A stretch of DNA of 64,000 nucleotides, taken from contig NZ_JAAKXY010000004.1 of assembly GCF_011043775.1 (NCBI RefSeq), positions 434,001 to 498,000 of the forward strand. Direction: 5' to 3'. The notes below the pieces were generated by a model, which saw nothing but the letters and a program-made list of their open reading frames with translations, searched no databases and was not told the DNA's origin. The stretch's first letter is position 1, and each line of letters begins with the position of its first letter. This document shows, piece after piece, positions 46,299 to 53,910 of this stretch. The DNA is from Natronolimnobius sp. AArcel1 (lineage in GTDB: Archaea; Halobacteriota; Halobacteria; Halobacteriales; Natrialbaceae). Position numbers and translations under genes: made by a program.

Positions 46299-46792
46299 CC
46301 TGCGGCTTCAGCCGCAGGATGAATCCGACAACTCGGAGTCAATCTACGCTGCGATAGCCACACTGAGATTTGACAATCCGTATCTTAAAGTGACAGGCAA
46401 TCCTACGTATAGGTAGGAATCAGGTTGGGAACGGAGCGATTCCGGCCAGTCCTACGATGGCGGCCTGTCCGCCCCAAGCAATGAGACAGTAATCGGAACC
46501 AGTCAGGTGAACGGTCGGTTCCTATAATGAACCGATGCTGTGCCCGACTGCTGTACGCGCCACGGAAAGTAACTCCGAGTCCGTCGAAGTCTGCCGGACT
46601 CCCTGAGGCAAAAACAACTCTGGGAGTCCGAACACGATGGAGGATAGGAGTACCGGGGGCTTGGCACTCCCAGCAGTCCCACCCGCCACAGACCACGAGC
46701 ATCTCCACAGATTCGTACTGTTTGGATGCTCGGTGGGGCTGTTAAACCTGAAATCTCCAACGCTCAGGATTCCTCCGCGTTCACGCGGAGGA
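46299..46792 (+). mobile_element. Palindrome-flanked PATE/IS1341-like non-autonomous element
   Basis: The stretch is bounded by two GC-rich hairpins: CCTGCGGC-ttca-GCCGCAGG (46299-46318) and TCCTCCGCG-ttca-CGCGGAGGA (46771-46792), the second followed by GGATGTCA. Haloarchaeal TnpB-only (IS1341-type) elements and their small PATE derivatives characteristically end with such a hairpin. Only short frames lie between, so no transposase or full TnpB is present; it would need help in trans. Exact outer edges are not determined. Confidence 0.55.
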
Positions 46793-46794
46793 GG

Positions 46795-47100
46795 ATGTCA
46801 ACAAGGCCAATCACGCCTGGGAAAATCGAAGAAACCGTTGAGCAAGTCTGTACTCGGCAGGTGTACGAGTCGGTAATTGATGATCTTTGGCGGGTACTCC
46901 ACACGAAAGCACTTCTCCGAAAGGAACTCAACGATGAGGAAATAGAGAAATCTGATTCGTACCGCGTATTACAGCAACACCAGTCTTCTCTCGAATCCCT
47001 TGCAGACGAACTTGAGAAGGATCTTGAAAAGAAAGACTTCACCGCATTGTTCCGCGACGCAAGCTCTGGTTCTCGACTCGTACGACCCTCAGTTAACTAA
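46795..47100 (+). CDS. Hypothetical protein, start next to element end
   Basis: A 101-residue soluble, highly charged, mostly helical protein (VCTRQVYESVIDDLWRVLHT, LQQHQSSLESLADELEKDLE). No family is recognised. Its ATG at 46795 lies inside the conserved GGATGTCA that follows the right hairpin of the PATE-like element, so the insertion may have replaced the original start and promoter. The next gene begins two bases after its stop. Confidence 0.6.
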   Translation: MSTRPITPGKIEETVEQVCTRQVYESVIDDLWRVLHTKALLRKELNDEEIEKSDSYRVLQQHQSSLESLADELEKDLEKKDFTALFRDASSGSRLVRPSVN

Positions 47101-47102
47101 CT

Positions 47103-47510
47103 ATGGATTCAACATTTACAGACAAGCTTCGTCGAATTAACCAACATTCCCCAGGGGAATCGGGATTACAGGTTTCGAGGACGGATCGCGCCATCGTCCA
47201 GGCACTTCTCAGGAACGAATACCCACTGTGGATGGTTGTCCTGGCATTTTGGGTCGTGGGTGATCTTTTGACGACAACGATCGGGCTTCAGATTCCAGGA
47301 GTCATTGAGGTCGGTCCTGTTGGACGTATTGTGGTAGCTGAATTTGGTGTATTAGGAATGATCTTATTCAAGATTGGGTTCACTAGCCTGGTTTTTGCAA
47401 TTGCAGAACGCATCCCTGAGCCGCATCACGTTGGCGTTCCCATAGGACTGGCGCTTGTTGGTATTGTGGCAACTGCGTGGAATACAGTGGTCATTGCATC
47501 TGCATTCTAG
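47103..47510 (+). CDS. Small membrane protein, DUF5658-like
   Basis: A 135-residue protein with three membrane helices (LWMVVLAFWVVGDLLTTTIG, MILFKIGFTSLVFAIAE, IGLALVGIVATAWNTVVIA). The pattern, with polar WVVGDLLTT in helix 1 and WNTVVI in helix 3, is like haloarchaeal DUF5658 proteins of unknown role. It is tightly coupled to the upstream 101-residue gene. Confidence 0.65.
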   Translation: MDSTFTDKLRRINQHSPGESGLQVSRTDRAIVQALLRNEYPLWMVVLAFWVVGDLLTTTIGLQIPGVIEVGPVGRIVVAEFGVLGMILFKIGFTSLVFAIAERIPEPHHVGVPIGLALVGIVATAWNTVVIASAF

Positions 47511-47635
47511 TGGCCGAATGATGTTGGTGTTGGTGTTTGTATTTGACAGTCATTTGTGTTCCAATCGCATGGAGTGGGCTACTTTCGTGAAGGTGAGTCC
47601 TGGCTTACTTTGAAGTGACACTCAACTTATAAGTC

Positions 47636-48358
47636 GTGATTCCAACTATGTTAGTAATGGGAGAATCAGGGGAAACCGCGCCTACTAAGGAATCCACTCA
47701 GAACACCAGACTTGCAAACAAAGCAACAGCACCACTCCTCTCTCGGAGATCCACGCTGAAACGAGCTGGTGTATTCACAGCTACCCTCGGATTAGGAGCA
47801 GGCGGGTACTTCGCCTTCTTCGCTGATCAAGCAGCCGCAGCAGAAATCAACGAATTCGAACTCGACGACGTCGAGCTTGACACGGCAGACGGTCAAGTAG
47901 ACGAAGTCACCGTTGAAATCACAGAGTACGAAATCGATTATTCGAATTTCAGCAGCGACGACGGTGAATTCGATGTCACGCTCTGGGGAGAATTTGATGA
48001 AGATGGAGAAGTTGAACTGGATAATGAGACTGTAGAGGTGGATGAGACACCGCACGGAGAGGTAAGTCCTGAAGCGATTGTGGGTGAGACGTACGATCTT
48101 ACTGACGATGATGATTTAGAAGCAGAGGACCCGGTTGTAGAGGCTTCAGAACTGGATGTTGACGAAGGTGAGGAAGAGACGTACGAGTTCACTATCCGGA
48201 CCGAGGTAGAGTATACTGGAGGAGATGAAGACATCTCAGTTAGCGATGAAACGGCTGAGTTCTCGCTCACAGTGGATAACTTCGATGGGGAAGTTGATGT
48301 GACAATTGACGGCGAAACTGGTGCGGAGCCTGTCCACGGTCCTGAAAACGGAGACTAA
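47636..48358 (+). CDS. Tat-exported acidic surface protein 1
   Basis: A 240-residue protein (alternative starts at 47648 and 47657) with a twin-arginine signal SRRSTLKRAGVFTATLGLGA and cleavage likely near QAAAAE. The mature part is all-beta by pattern and very acidic, with segments VTVEITEYEIDYSNFSSDDG, FDVTLWGEF and YEFTIRTEVEY that align in layout with the two neighbouring exported proteins. The GGYFAFFADQ stretch is loosely reminiscent of TasA/SipW-type signals. Function unknown; a surface or biofilm role is inference. Confidence 0.65.
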   Translation: MIPTMLVMGESGETAPTKESTQNTRLANKATAPLLSRRSTLKRAGVFTATLGLGAGGYFAFFADQAAAAEINEFELDDVELDTADGQVDEVTVEITEYEIDYSNFSSDDGEFDVTLWGEFDEDGEVELDNETVEVDETPHGEVSPEAIVGETYDLTDDDDLEAEDPVVEASELDVDEGEEETYEFTIRTEVEYTGGDEDISVSDETAEFSLTVDNFDGEVDVTIDGETGAEPVHGPENGD

Positions 48359-48383
48359 CTTGGGACCCTGATTAGTAGATCAT

Positions 48384-49739
48384 ATGCGTTATTCACGTCG
48401 AGCGTATTTAGGTGGGTTTGGAGCCGTTATGACTGGCGGTATAGTTGCAACCACGATTGGCTCTGACAGTGTAGTCGCTAGTGAAATCAGCACTGAAAGC
48501 GGTGATTTAGACGATGTGTATATTCGAGATGCAGAAGGTGAATTGGACTCTCTCACCGTTACCTTCGATCAATTTGATGTGGTGTGTGAAAACCTGACAC
48601 CGCGAGAAGGCGATCTGGAATTAACCATTAACGCAGAAGCAGGTGGCACAAGTGCAGAACTTTACGAAACGAATCTTGAGCTCACTCAACCACATGAAGA
48701 ATTTTCCTTTGACGAGGTTTTCGAGGAGGAAGAGGATGCAGAACTACACATAACTGATTTTATAAGCCCGGACACGTTCGATGCTGCTGATGATGGTGAC
48801 GTGACTGAAACAGAAGTCACAATCTCTATTGAAATTAAACAGGGTCAGGGGGAGGAGGGCAATAATGTTACAGTATTCTACAAAGATGAATTTACCTTTT
48901 CAGTGTTTGTTGCAAATGTAGATGAAGAGACTTTTGAAGATCCATCTGATGAGCCTTACGAAGTTGACGTTGAAGACTACTCAGAAGTAACCGCTACAAT
49001 TGAAGGTGCAGCAGGAGGTCGAGGTGCAGGATCTGGCATTCTTGGAACGGGTTTACTCGAATCCTCTGGTGGGGATGGGGGGAATGGTGGTTATATCAGG
49101 GCAAGAGCAAACATTAGTCAGATTGACAAACTGAATGTGTGGGTTGGTGAAGGTGGGAAAGCACCTACGGGTGAAGACGATCCTGGCGATCAAACTGATG
49201 GACTATATTCTGGCGGAGCTGGTGGAGACAGTAGGTTTGCTGGAGGCTCTGGAGGCGGGTGTAGCGCGGTGACAACAACTGAAATTGAAGACTCAGAAGA
49301 AGATGAAAATGTATTATTACAAGAGAGCATAGCTATTGCTGATGGTGGTGGGGGCGGAAGTGCAGCGACTGGATTACTTGATTTAGGTCGTTCATCTGGG
49401 GGTGGAGGAGGAGGGCGAAATGGTCAGGGAGGAGATGGTGCATCCGGTTCCAGTAATGACGGAGACCCTGGGGATGGGCCAGTAGGAGGTGAAGAAATTG
49501 GTGGTGCAGGTGGGGATGCACCGACAAGTCTGGTTAGTAGTGGTGATAGCGGATCCGACGGCGGTCAGACACTTGGACAGTTCTCTCCAACAAAAGTTGG
49601 TGAATTAGAGATCGAGGAGCTAGACAGTGAATCGGGCGCAGGAATGGATACAGATGATGTTGAAGATGGTGGGGATGGAAAGAACGCTAAAGTTAGCCTT
49701 CAGCTAGTTGGCAAACCATTTGAACCATTAACAGACTGA
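48384..49739 (+). CDS. Tat-exported surface protein 2 with glycine-rich adhesin-like domain
   Basis: A 451-residue protein with Tat signal SRRAYLGGFGAVMTGGIVAT. Residues about 45-185 form an acidic beta domain like that in its neighbours (SLTVTFDQFDVVCENLTPRE, ETEVTISIEIKQG). From about 195 on there is a glycine-rich domain: EVTATIEGAAGGRGAG, GGYIRARANISQIDKLNVWV, GGAGGDSRFAGGSGGG and repeated GGGGG runs, the layout of glycine-rich domains in phage and bacterial adhesins. It starts 25 bases after protein 1 and is probably cotranscribed. Confidence 0.7.
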   Translation: MRYSRRAYLGGFGAVMTGGIVATTIGSDSVVASEISTESGDLDDVYIRDAEGELDSLTVTFDQFDVVCENLTPREGDLELTINAEAGGTSAELYETNLELTQPHEEFSFDEVFEEEEDAELHITDFISPDTFDAADDGDVTETEVTISIEIKQGQGEEGNNVTVFYKDEFTFSVFVANVDEETFEDPSDEPYEVDVEDYSEVTATIEGAAGGRGAGSGILGTGLLESSGGDGGNGGYIRARANISQIDKLNVWVGEGGKAPTGEDDPGDQTDGLYSGGAGGDSRFAGGSGGGCSAVTTTEIEDSEEDENVLLQESIAIADGGGGGSAATGLLDLGRSSGGGGGGRNGQGGDGASGSSNDGDPGDGPVGGEEIGGAGGDAPTSLVSSGDSGSDGGQTLGQFSPTKVGELEIEELDSESGAGMDTDDVEDGGDGKNAKVSLQLVGKPFEPLTD

Positions 49740-49879
49740 TAGAAGGTCCCAATAGTTTCTATCGGCGTGTAATGTCGGTGCACAACCTTCAGAGATGAGT
49801 ACAAGACGAATGAAAGTGCTTTGCTCCGGCAGTGCAGGAGTAAACACAGACGCACCCGAGTAGTGTGGCGCGGGACACT

Positions 49880-51088
49880 TCACTGGGGATTATTGGTTGG
49901 TGTTCCTCCTGCTGTTCCTTCAATTATTATTTCGGCCGAAGGAGTTGGATCATCATCGCCATCCTCGCCATTGTCGTCATCATCTCCATTTCCGTTCGAA
50001 CTTGATTCTGATTTAGAGCTTAGTAAAAAATTGCTCAGACTTTGAGCATACGAGAGGTCATATTGTTCTGATTCAACTCTGATCTCGATTTCCAGAAGTG
50101 TAACCGTCACATCGTCATCAGATGGTTCGAATTCCCCGAAATCAGACGACACCTCTGAATGATTAGCAAGATCTAATTCCTCACCAGCAAATGTTCCCGA
50201 TAGACTCTCATTTGACTCTTCGCTGGATTCGATCGAAGTTGAACCGATCAACTCCTTCTCATCAGCAAACTCCGGACGAGCAAATACCGAAATAGTGAAC
50301 GTATCCGGATCATCATCACTCACATCATCGAAACCTTCGTACTCAATTTCGAATTCGGTTTCCTCCCCATCAAAATACATCGCAGACAAACCAGTATGAT
50401 CCGTCTCCGCCACAAACCCGTCCCAGAACGTGTCAAAACCAGCTGAGAGACGCTGACCGCGAGTTGCCGTCACTAAAGACGCGTACGTTGCAGTCGAAGT
50501 CAAATCAAACGACTGTGACTCCACGGTAATCTCAAACTCGACCGCAGTGGTTTGCTGATCTTCTCCCTCCTCAGGAGCAAACTCAGCGTAATCGTCTGAC
50601 ACTCCGCTGTGAGCAGCTAAATCGATCGTATTCGAGTCGAACACATCAGCGTCTAAGTCATAGAACAGGGAATCAGACGGTGTGTCTTCAACTCCAAATG
50701 AACCAGACACGAGCGTCTCCGCTTCAGAAGCAAAGTCTGGTTTCACCGCGATAGACACATTAAATTCATCGACATCATCAACTTCCCCGGAATCAAACCC
50801 GGTGTAAAGCACCTGCAAACTCATATCACTCCCACTGATAGTCACTCCCTCCGATTCGGTATCGATTGATCTGACAGTAAACGATGTAGGTAGATCTGTT
50901 ACAGCATACATCGTCGGACTATCATTGGCTCCCACCCTTTGATCTGGTTCATCACCATTTCCAGAGAACAAAATATATCCAAGACCTAGCCCACTGACCG
51001 CACCGACGCCTCCTGTTGCTACTAGGATGCTTCGACGTGATGTGGCCACATCTTTGAGGTCATCAATCGAGTCAAGATCATCAATCAT
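49880..51088 (-). CDS. Tat-type membrane-anchored surface protein 3, two-domain repeat
   Basis: A 402-residue protein. SRRSILVATGGVGAVSGLGL near residue 18 looks like a Tat signal or anchor without a clear cleavage site. Two copies of one acidic beta domain follow (about 60-205 and 215-345): compare FNVSIAVKPDFASEAE with FTISVFARPEFADEKE, and AAHSGVSDDYAEFAPEEGED with ANHSEVSSDFGEFEPSDDDV. An Asp-rich linker and the short end IIIEGTAGGTPTNNPQ come last; this resembles the first strand of the glycine-rich domain in the neighbouring protein, so the gene may be truncated there. Convergent with protein 2. Confidence 0.68.
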   Translation of the reverse strand: MIDDLDSIDDLKDVATSRRSILVATGGVGAVSGLGLGYILFSGNGDEPDQRVGANDSPTMYAVTDLPTSFTVRSIDTESEGVTISGSDMSLQVLYTGFDSGEVDDVDEFNVSIAVKPDFASEAETLVSGSFGVEDTPSDSLFYDLDADVFDSNTIDLAAHSGVSDDYAEFAPEEGEDQQTTAVEFEITVESQSFDLTSTATYASLVTATRGQRLSAGFDTFWDGFVAETDHTGLSAMYFDGEETEFEIEYEGFDDVSDDDPDTFTISVFARPEFADEKELIGSTSIESSEESNESLSGTFAGEELDLANHSEVSSDFGEFEPSDDDVTVTLLEIEIRVESEQYDLSYAQSLSNFLLSSKSESSSNGNGDDDDNGEDGDDDPTPSAEIIIEGTAGGTPTNNPQ

Positions 51089-51225
51089 TCTGATACGTGA
51101 TAGGGTTCGTTCGAGTTTAAAGCTTTGCAGGTAGAGCCGTTGTGAAGCATGAAATCCGCATTTCCGGTTAGTTTTGAGTGAGTCACAACTACTGCCCAGA
51201 TAAGTTGGGAAAAAACAATAAATTG

Positions 51226-51242
51226 ACTCGGGTTCAACCCGA
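51226..51242 (-). terminator. Hairpin downstream of the GLUG fragment
   Basis: CTCGGGT and ACCCGAG form a seven-base stem with a three-base loop between the end of the GLUG fragment (51269) and the start of surface protein 3. It could be a transcription terminator or processing site; there is no clear T-run. It resembles a tRNA T-arm only by chance, as no acceptor or anticodon arm is present. Confidence 0.25.
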
Positions 51243-51268
51243 GGCGATACGCTCAAAGAATGTTCGGC

Positions 51269-51664
51269 TTAACTACTGGGTAGTTCACCTTCACTTCGAA
51301 TAAACTCGTCAATCAACTCTTGTTCGATATCTTCGACGAACGTCTCACCATCATCAGCCAGTGTTTCCTCACCGTGTTCAATAACCACATCACCATCACC
51401 ATCACCTTCAACAATCTCACCAATCACTGTATCCTCACTATCAAGACCAGCATCATCTACCACGTACGAATCACGCAATACTGGGCCAGACTCTGCTATA
51501 CTATTGTCTATTCCTAGTTGTCCGACAAGCCCGCCGGTCTGAGAATCGCCTTCTACGTCACCAGTCGCGTAAGACTCTACAACCTCTCCACTATCACTAT
51601 TCAACCCGACAAATCCACCAACCATTTCGTCACCAGGCACATCACCAGACTGACCAGGCATTCT
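51269..51664 (-). pseudogene. C-terminal fragment of a GLUG-motif surface protein
   Basis: The readable protein holds one and a half GLUG repeats (GGFVGLNSDSGEVVESYATG, then GGLVGQLG) and an acidic tail. GLUG repeats occur in large secreted adhesins. No start or signal peptide belongs to it: upstream, the frame runs into the last codons of the recombinase gene 51642-52802, which uses another frame. It is therefore a remnant of a longer surface-protein gene cut off at the recombinase end. Confidence 0.65.
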
Positions 51665-52802
51665 GGACTGCATCGGACCGATCCATTTTCTGTTTTCGCT
51701 TTGTTCGCGGATCGTAGTGCTTTTTGAGTACCGGGATCGAAACGTCAAACCGTTCACTTGCGCGAGAAGGGTATAATCCATTACTGAGATGATTCACGAT
51801 CGCTCCCCGACGAATCGCGTGCGGGCAATATGAGTACGGACAAACGTTCAAATCCGGATCACACCCCCCATCACAAGTGATTGGTTTATTTCTTCTTACG
51901 GAATCATAATTTATTTCTGATTCATCAGGTGCCCAGCGGCAACTTGTCGCTTCATAGATCCACCTACGAAGCGTGGATTTAGACGCTCGACCCTGCTTTG
52001 TGGCAAACAGGGGCGAACGACTGTATTCATCAGTTACATCAGGGCGTACGTTATCGATGTACCATTGAATGGCGTCAATGACTCGATCTTTGACGATGAC
52101 GTCTCGTTCACCATCTCCAGGTGTATTATCCTGCACCTCACCGTTTTTCAATCGAGTCCCTGTATCTGGCCGGTGTCTAAGGACAATCGTATTTTCATCC
52201 GATCTAAAATCCTTTACATCGAGTGAGTGAAGATCACCGATCCGAAGGCCACCATTGAAACCAACTTCTATGATAGCATGCATTTTCGATCCGTAGCGCT
52301 GTTCACCAAGCCGTTCGATGATGTGTCGTGCGACTGATTCCGGAATTGCTTCGTCACGTACCGTCGGGTCAAGATTTAATTCGTCTTTATCGAGAACCCT
52401 GTAAACGGCTTCATCACAGTATTGTCGTTTGGATAGCCACCGAAGCCAGCTTCGCACATTTTTTGTATATGTGAGCTGGGTTGCGTCAGCTTCGTGTTTC
52501 TGCTTGACCTCATCCACATACCTATCTACCAGTTCTATTGACAGACCTGATGGAATCGTCACTCCTTGCGCTTTTGAGAAGGCGATGAACTCGGGGATGG
52601 TTCGTTTATATTGTGCACGAGTTGCCGGACTTCGATTCTCTCTCCGTGAGAGATATCGTTCATACAGATCCTCAAGTGTGGGGGAAGACGGCGTTTTGTC
52701 ATCAGACTCTGAAAGGACCTCAACGCCGACGCTATTGAGGATATCCTGAATGGTTTCTGGGTCATCGATTTGCGCTAGGGTTTCTGGGAGTGAGAGGCTC
52801 AT
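51642..52802 (-). CDS. Tyrosine recombinase/integrase, catalytically complete
   Basis: A 386-residue recombinase. The N-terminal core-binding domain (about 40-140) includes YLSRRENRSPATRAQYKRTI. The catalytic domain keeps Arg in GFNGGLRIGDLHSL, the His-x-x-Arg box in CPHAIRRGAIVNHL, and the nucleophile Tyr in VLKKHYDPRTK. A cysteine cluster (CDGGCDPDLNVCPYSYC) before the box is typical of haloarchaeal integrases and may bind zinc. The ATG at 52802 overlaps the stop of the partner gene by four bases. Confidence 0.88.
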   Translation of the reverse strand: MSLSLPETLAQIDDPETIQDILNSVGVEVLSESDDKTPSSPTLEDLYERYLSRRENRSPATRAQYKRTIPEFIAFSKAQGVTIPSGLSIELVDRYVDEVKQKHEADATQLTYTKNVRSWLRWLSKRQYCDEAVYRVLDKDELNLDPTVRDEAIPESVARHIIERLGEQRYGSKMHAIIEVGFNGGLRIGDLHSLDVKDFRSDENTIVLRHRPDTGTRLKNGEVQDNTPGDGERDVIVKDRVIDAIQWYIDNVRPDVTDEYSRSPLFATKQGRASKSTLRRWIYEATSCRWAPDESEINYDSVRRNKPITCDGGCDPDLNVCPYSYCPHAIRRGAIVNHLSNGLYPSRASERFDVSIPVLKKHYDPRTKRKQKMDRSDAVQNAWSVW

Positions 52803-53683
52803 TGTTCGTTGAGAGTTTTCGAGATTCCGGCCCACTGGATATCGCTTGGAAGAATCACTGTCTCCGAATCACTGCCCTGTTCGGATGTTCGGGCTGGTCG
52901 ATCAGGTTCACGGGGCCATAGGGAGAGGTCGCTACTCGCGCGTTTCACAGAACGTCGAAGCGTCGATGATGAGGCTCGACCGTGTGGTGTTGTGAATAAT
53001 GGTTTGTTCTGCTGTTCAGATGAGGTGTCTCGTTCGTGTTCCAGGTATGTGCTTATCGATTCCGCGACGTTGGCTGGTATACTTGCAGTTCGTGTGGTGT
53101 GTATGCCTGTTGAGACTGGAAGGTGCGTCTCCGGAAGATTGAGAGTTACCGTCTTGCTTTCGATGCTGATGTCGTTACAGTTGAGTTCTTGAAGTGGTGC
53201 TGGATTCGATCCTGTGTAGTAGAGGAGTGCAGCATACACGTGCGTTCGCGTGCCGTATTCAGAGCGTTGTAGATAGTTGAGAAAAGCTTCAACGTCTTCC
53301 TCAGAGACGCCGTTTGGACTTTTTTCCTGGAGGAGCGTTCCTGCGAGTTGCATTTTGACCTGAGTGGCCATGTCGGCATCATCGGGGATGTGGTGTGCTA
53401 TGCGTGCCTTCTCGTGGCTTGGATCGGATTTGTGTATAACCGCGAGGAGGTTAGCTAACGTGCAGGCTTGCCCGGTGATAGTTTTGGGTTCGTACCCACG
53501 TTCCAGTTGGTAAGTTGCGTATTCTGCGACGATTTTCGCGGTGAGCTGTGGTGGGTTGTGCTGCTGGTTTATCAGCCAGGATTGGAACGCTAAGGTTGTG
53601 CTTTGATGGGACTGGTATGTGCTAAGTGCTGTGGACGTGGGTATTTGGCTGAGGTAGGTCGAAACCTCTGTTCGAAGTTGCAT
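52799..53683 (-). CDS. Tyrosine recombinase-like protein lacking catalytic residues
   Basis: A 294-residue paralogue of the downstream integrase. The core-binding domain is present (TLAFQSWLINQQHNPPQLTA, NLLAVIHKSDPSHEKAR). The first catalytic Arg region reads YYTGSNPAPLQELNCNDI with no Arg. PLFTTPHGRASSSTLRRSVK matches PLFATKQGRASKSTLRRWIY in the partner, but the protein then ends without the His-x-x-Arg box or Tyr. It may serve as a DNA-binding or architectural partner in a heteromeric recombinase. Translationally coupled to it by a four-base overlap. Confidence 0.8.
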   Translation of the reverse strand: MQLRTEVSTYLSQIPTSTALSTYQSHQSTTLAFQSWLINQQHNPPQLTAKIVAEYATYQLERGYEPKTITGQACTLANLLAVIHKSDPSHEKARIAHHIPDDADMATQVKMQLAGTLLQEKSPNGVSEEDVEAFLNYLQRSEYGTRTHVYAALLYYTGSNPAPLQELNCNDISIESKTVTLNLPETHLPVSTGIHTTRTASIPANVAESISTYLEHERDTSSEQQNKPLFTTPHGRASSSTLRRSVKRASSDLSLWPREPDRPARTSEQGSDSETVILPSDIQWAGISKTLNEQ

Positions 53684-53758
53684 TCGCCATATTTATACAA
53701 GTGATGTTTCCCTGGAATAATCGAAAAACTGGTTTTTCACTGCTATATAAAAACCCCT

Positions 53759-53910
53759 CGTGAACTGCTACGAGCATGATGGCTCATGGCTTCCCGAGGA
53801 TTAGCCGGACATACCCGTGATACCATCGTCCTGATGAACCCAAACAGTGTCGTGCTTCACACTGTGCCATCGGGCGCGAGGTACTCGCATCAAGCCCGAG
53901 CTAGTTCACG
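53759..53910 (+). ncRNA. GC-rich spot with nested inverted repeats, candidate structured RNA
   Basis: In otherwise AT-rich DNA, arms CGTGAACT (53759-53766) and AGTTCACG (53903-53910) enclose two strong hairpins: ACAGTGT/ACACTGT (53844-53865) and TCGGGC-GCGAG-gta-CTCGC-atcaa-GCCCGA (53870-53899), plus a small CATC/GATG stem. A TATA-like CTATATAAAA lies at 53743-53752. Predicted transcription start near 53770 would leave out the outer left arm, which is a point against the outer stem being RNA. Alternatives: a recombination site, or a decayed gene (an open frame of 52 codons runs 53786-53944). Confidence 0.35.

Noticed and set aside
51226-51245. T-arm-like GGGTTCAACCC
   Set aside because: No acceptor, D or anticodon arm around it; treated as a simple hairpin.
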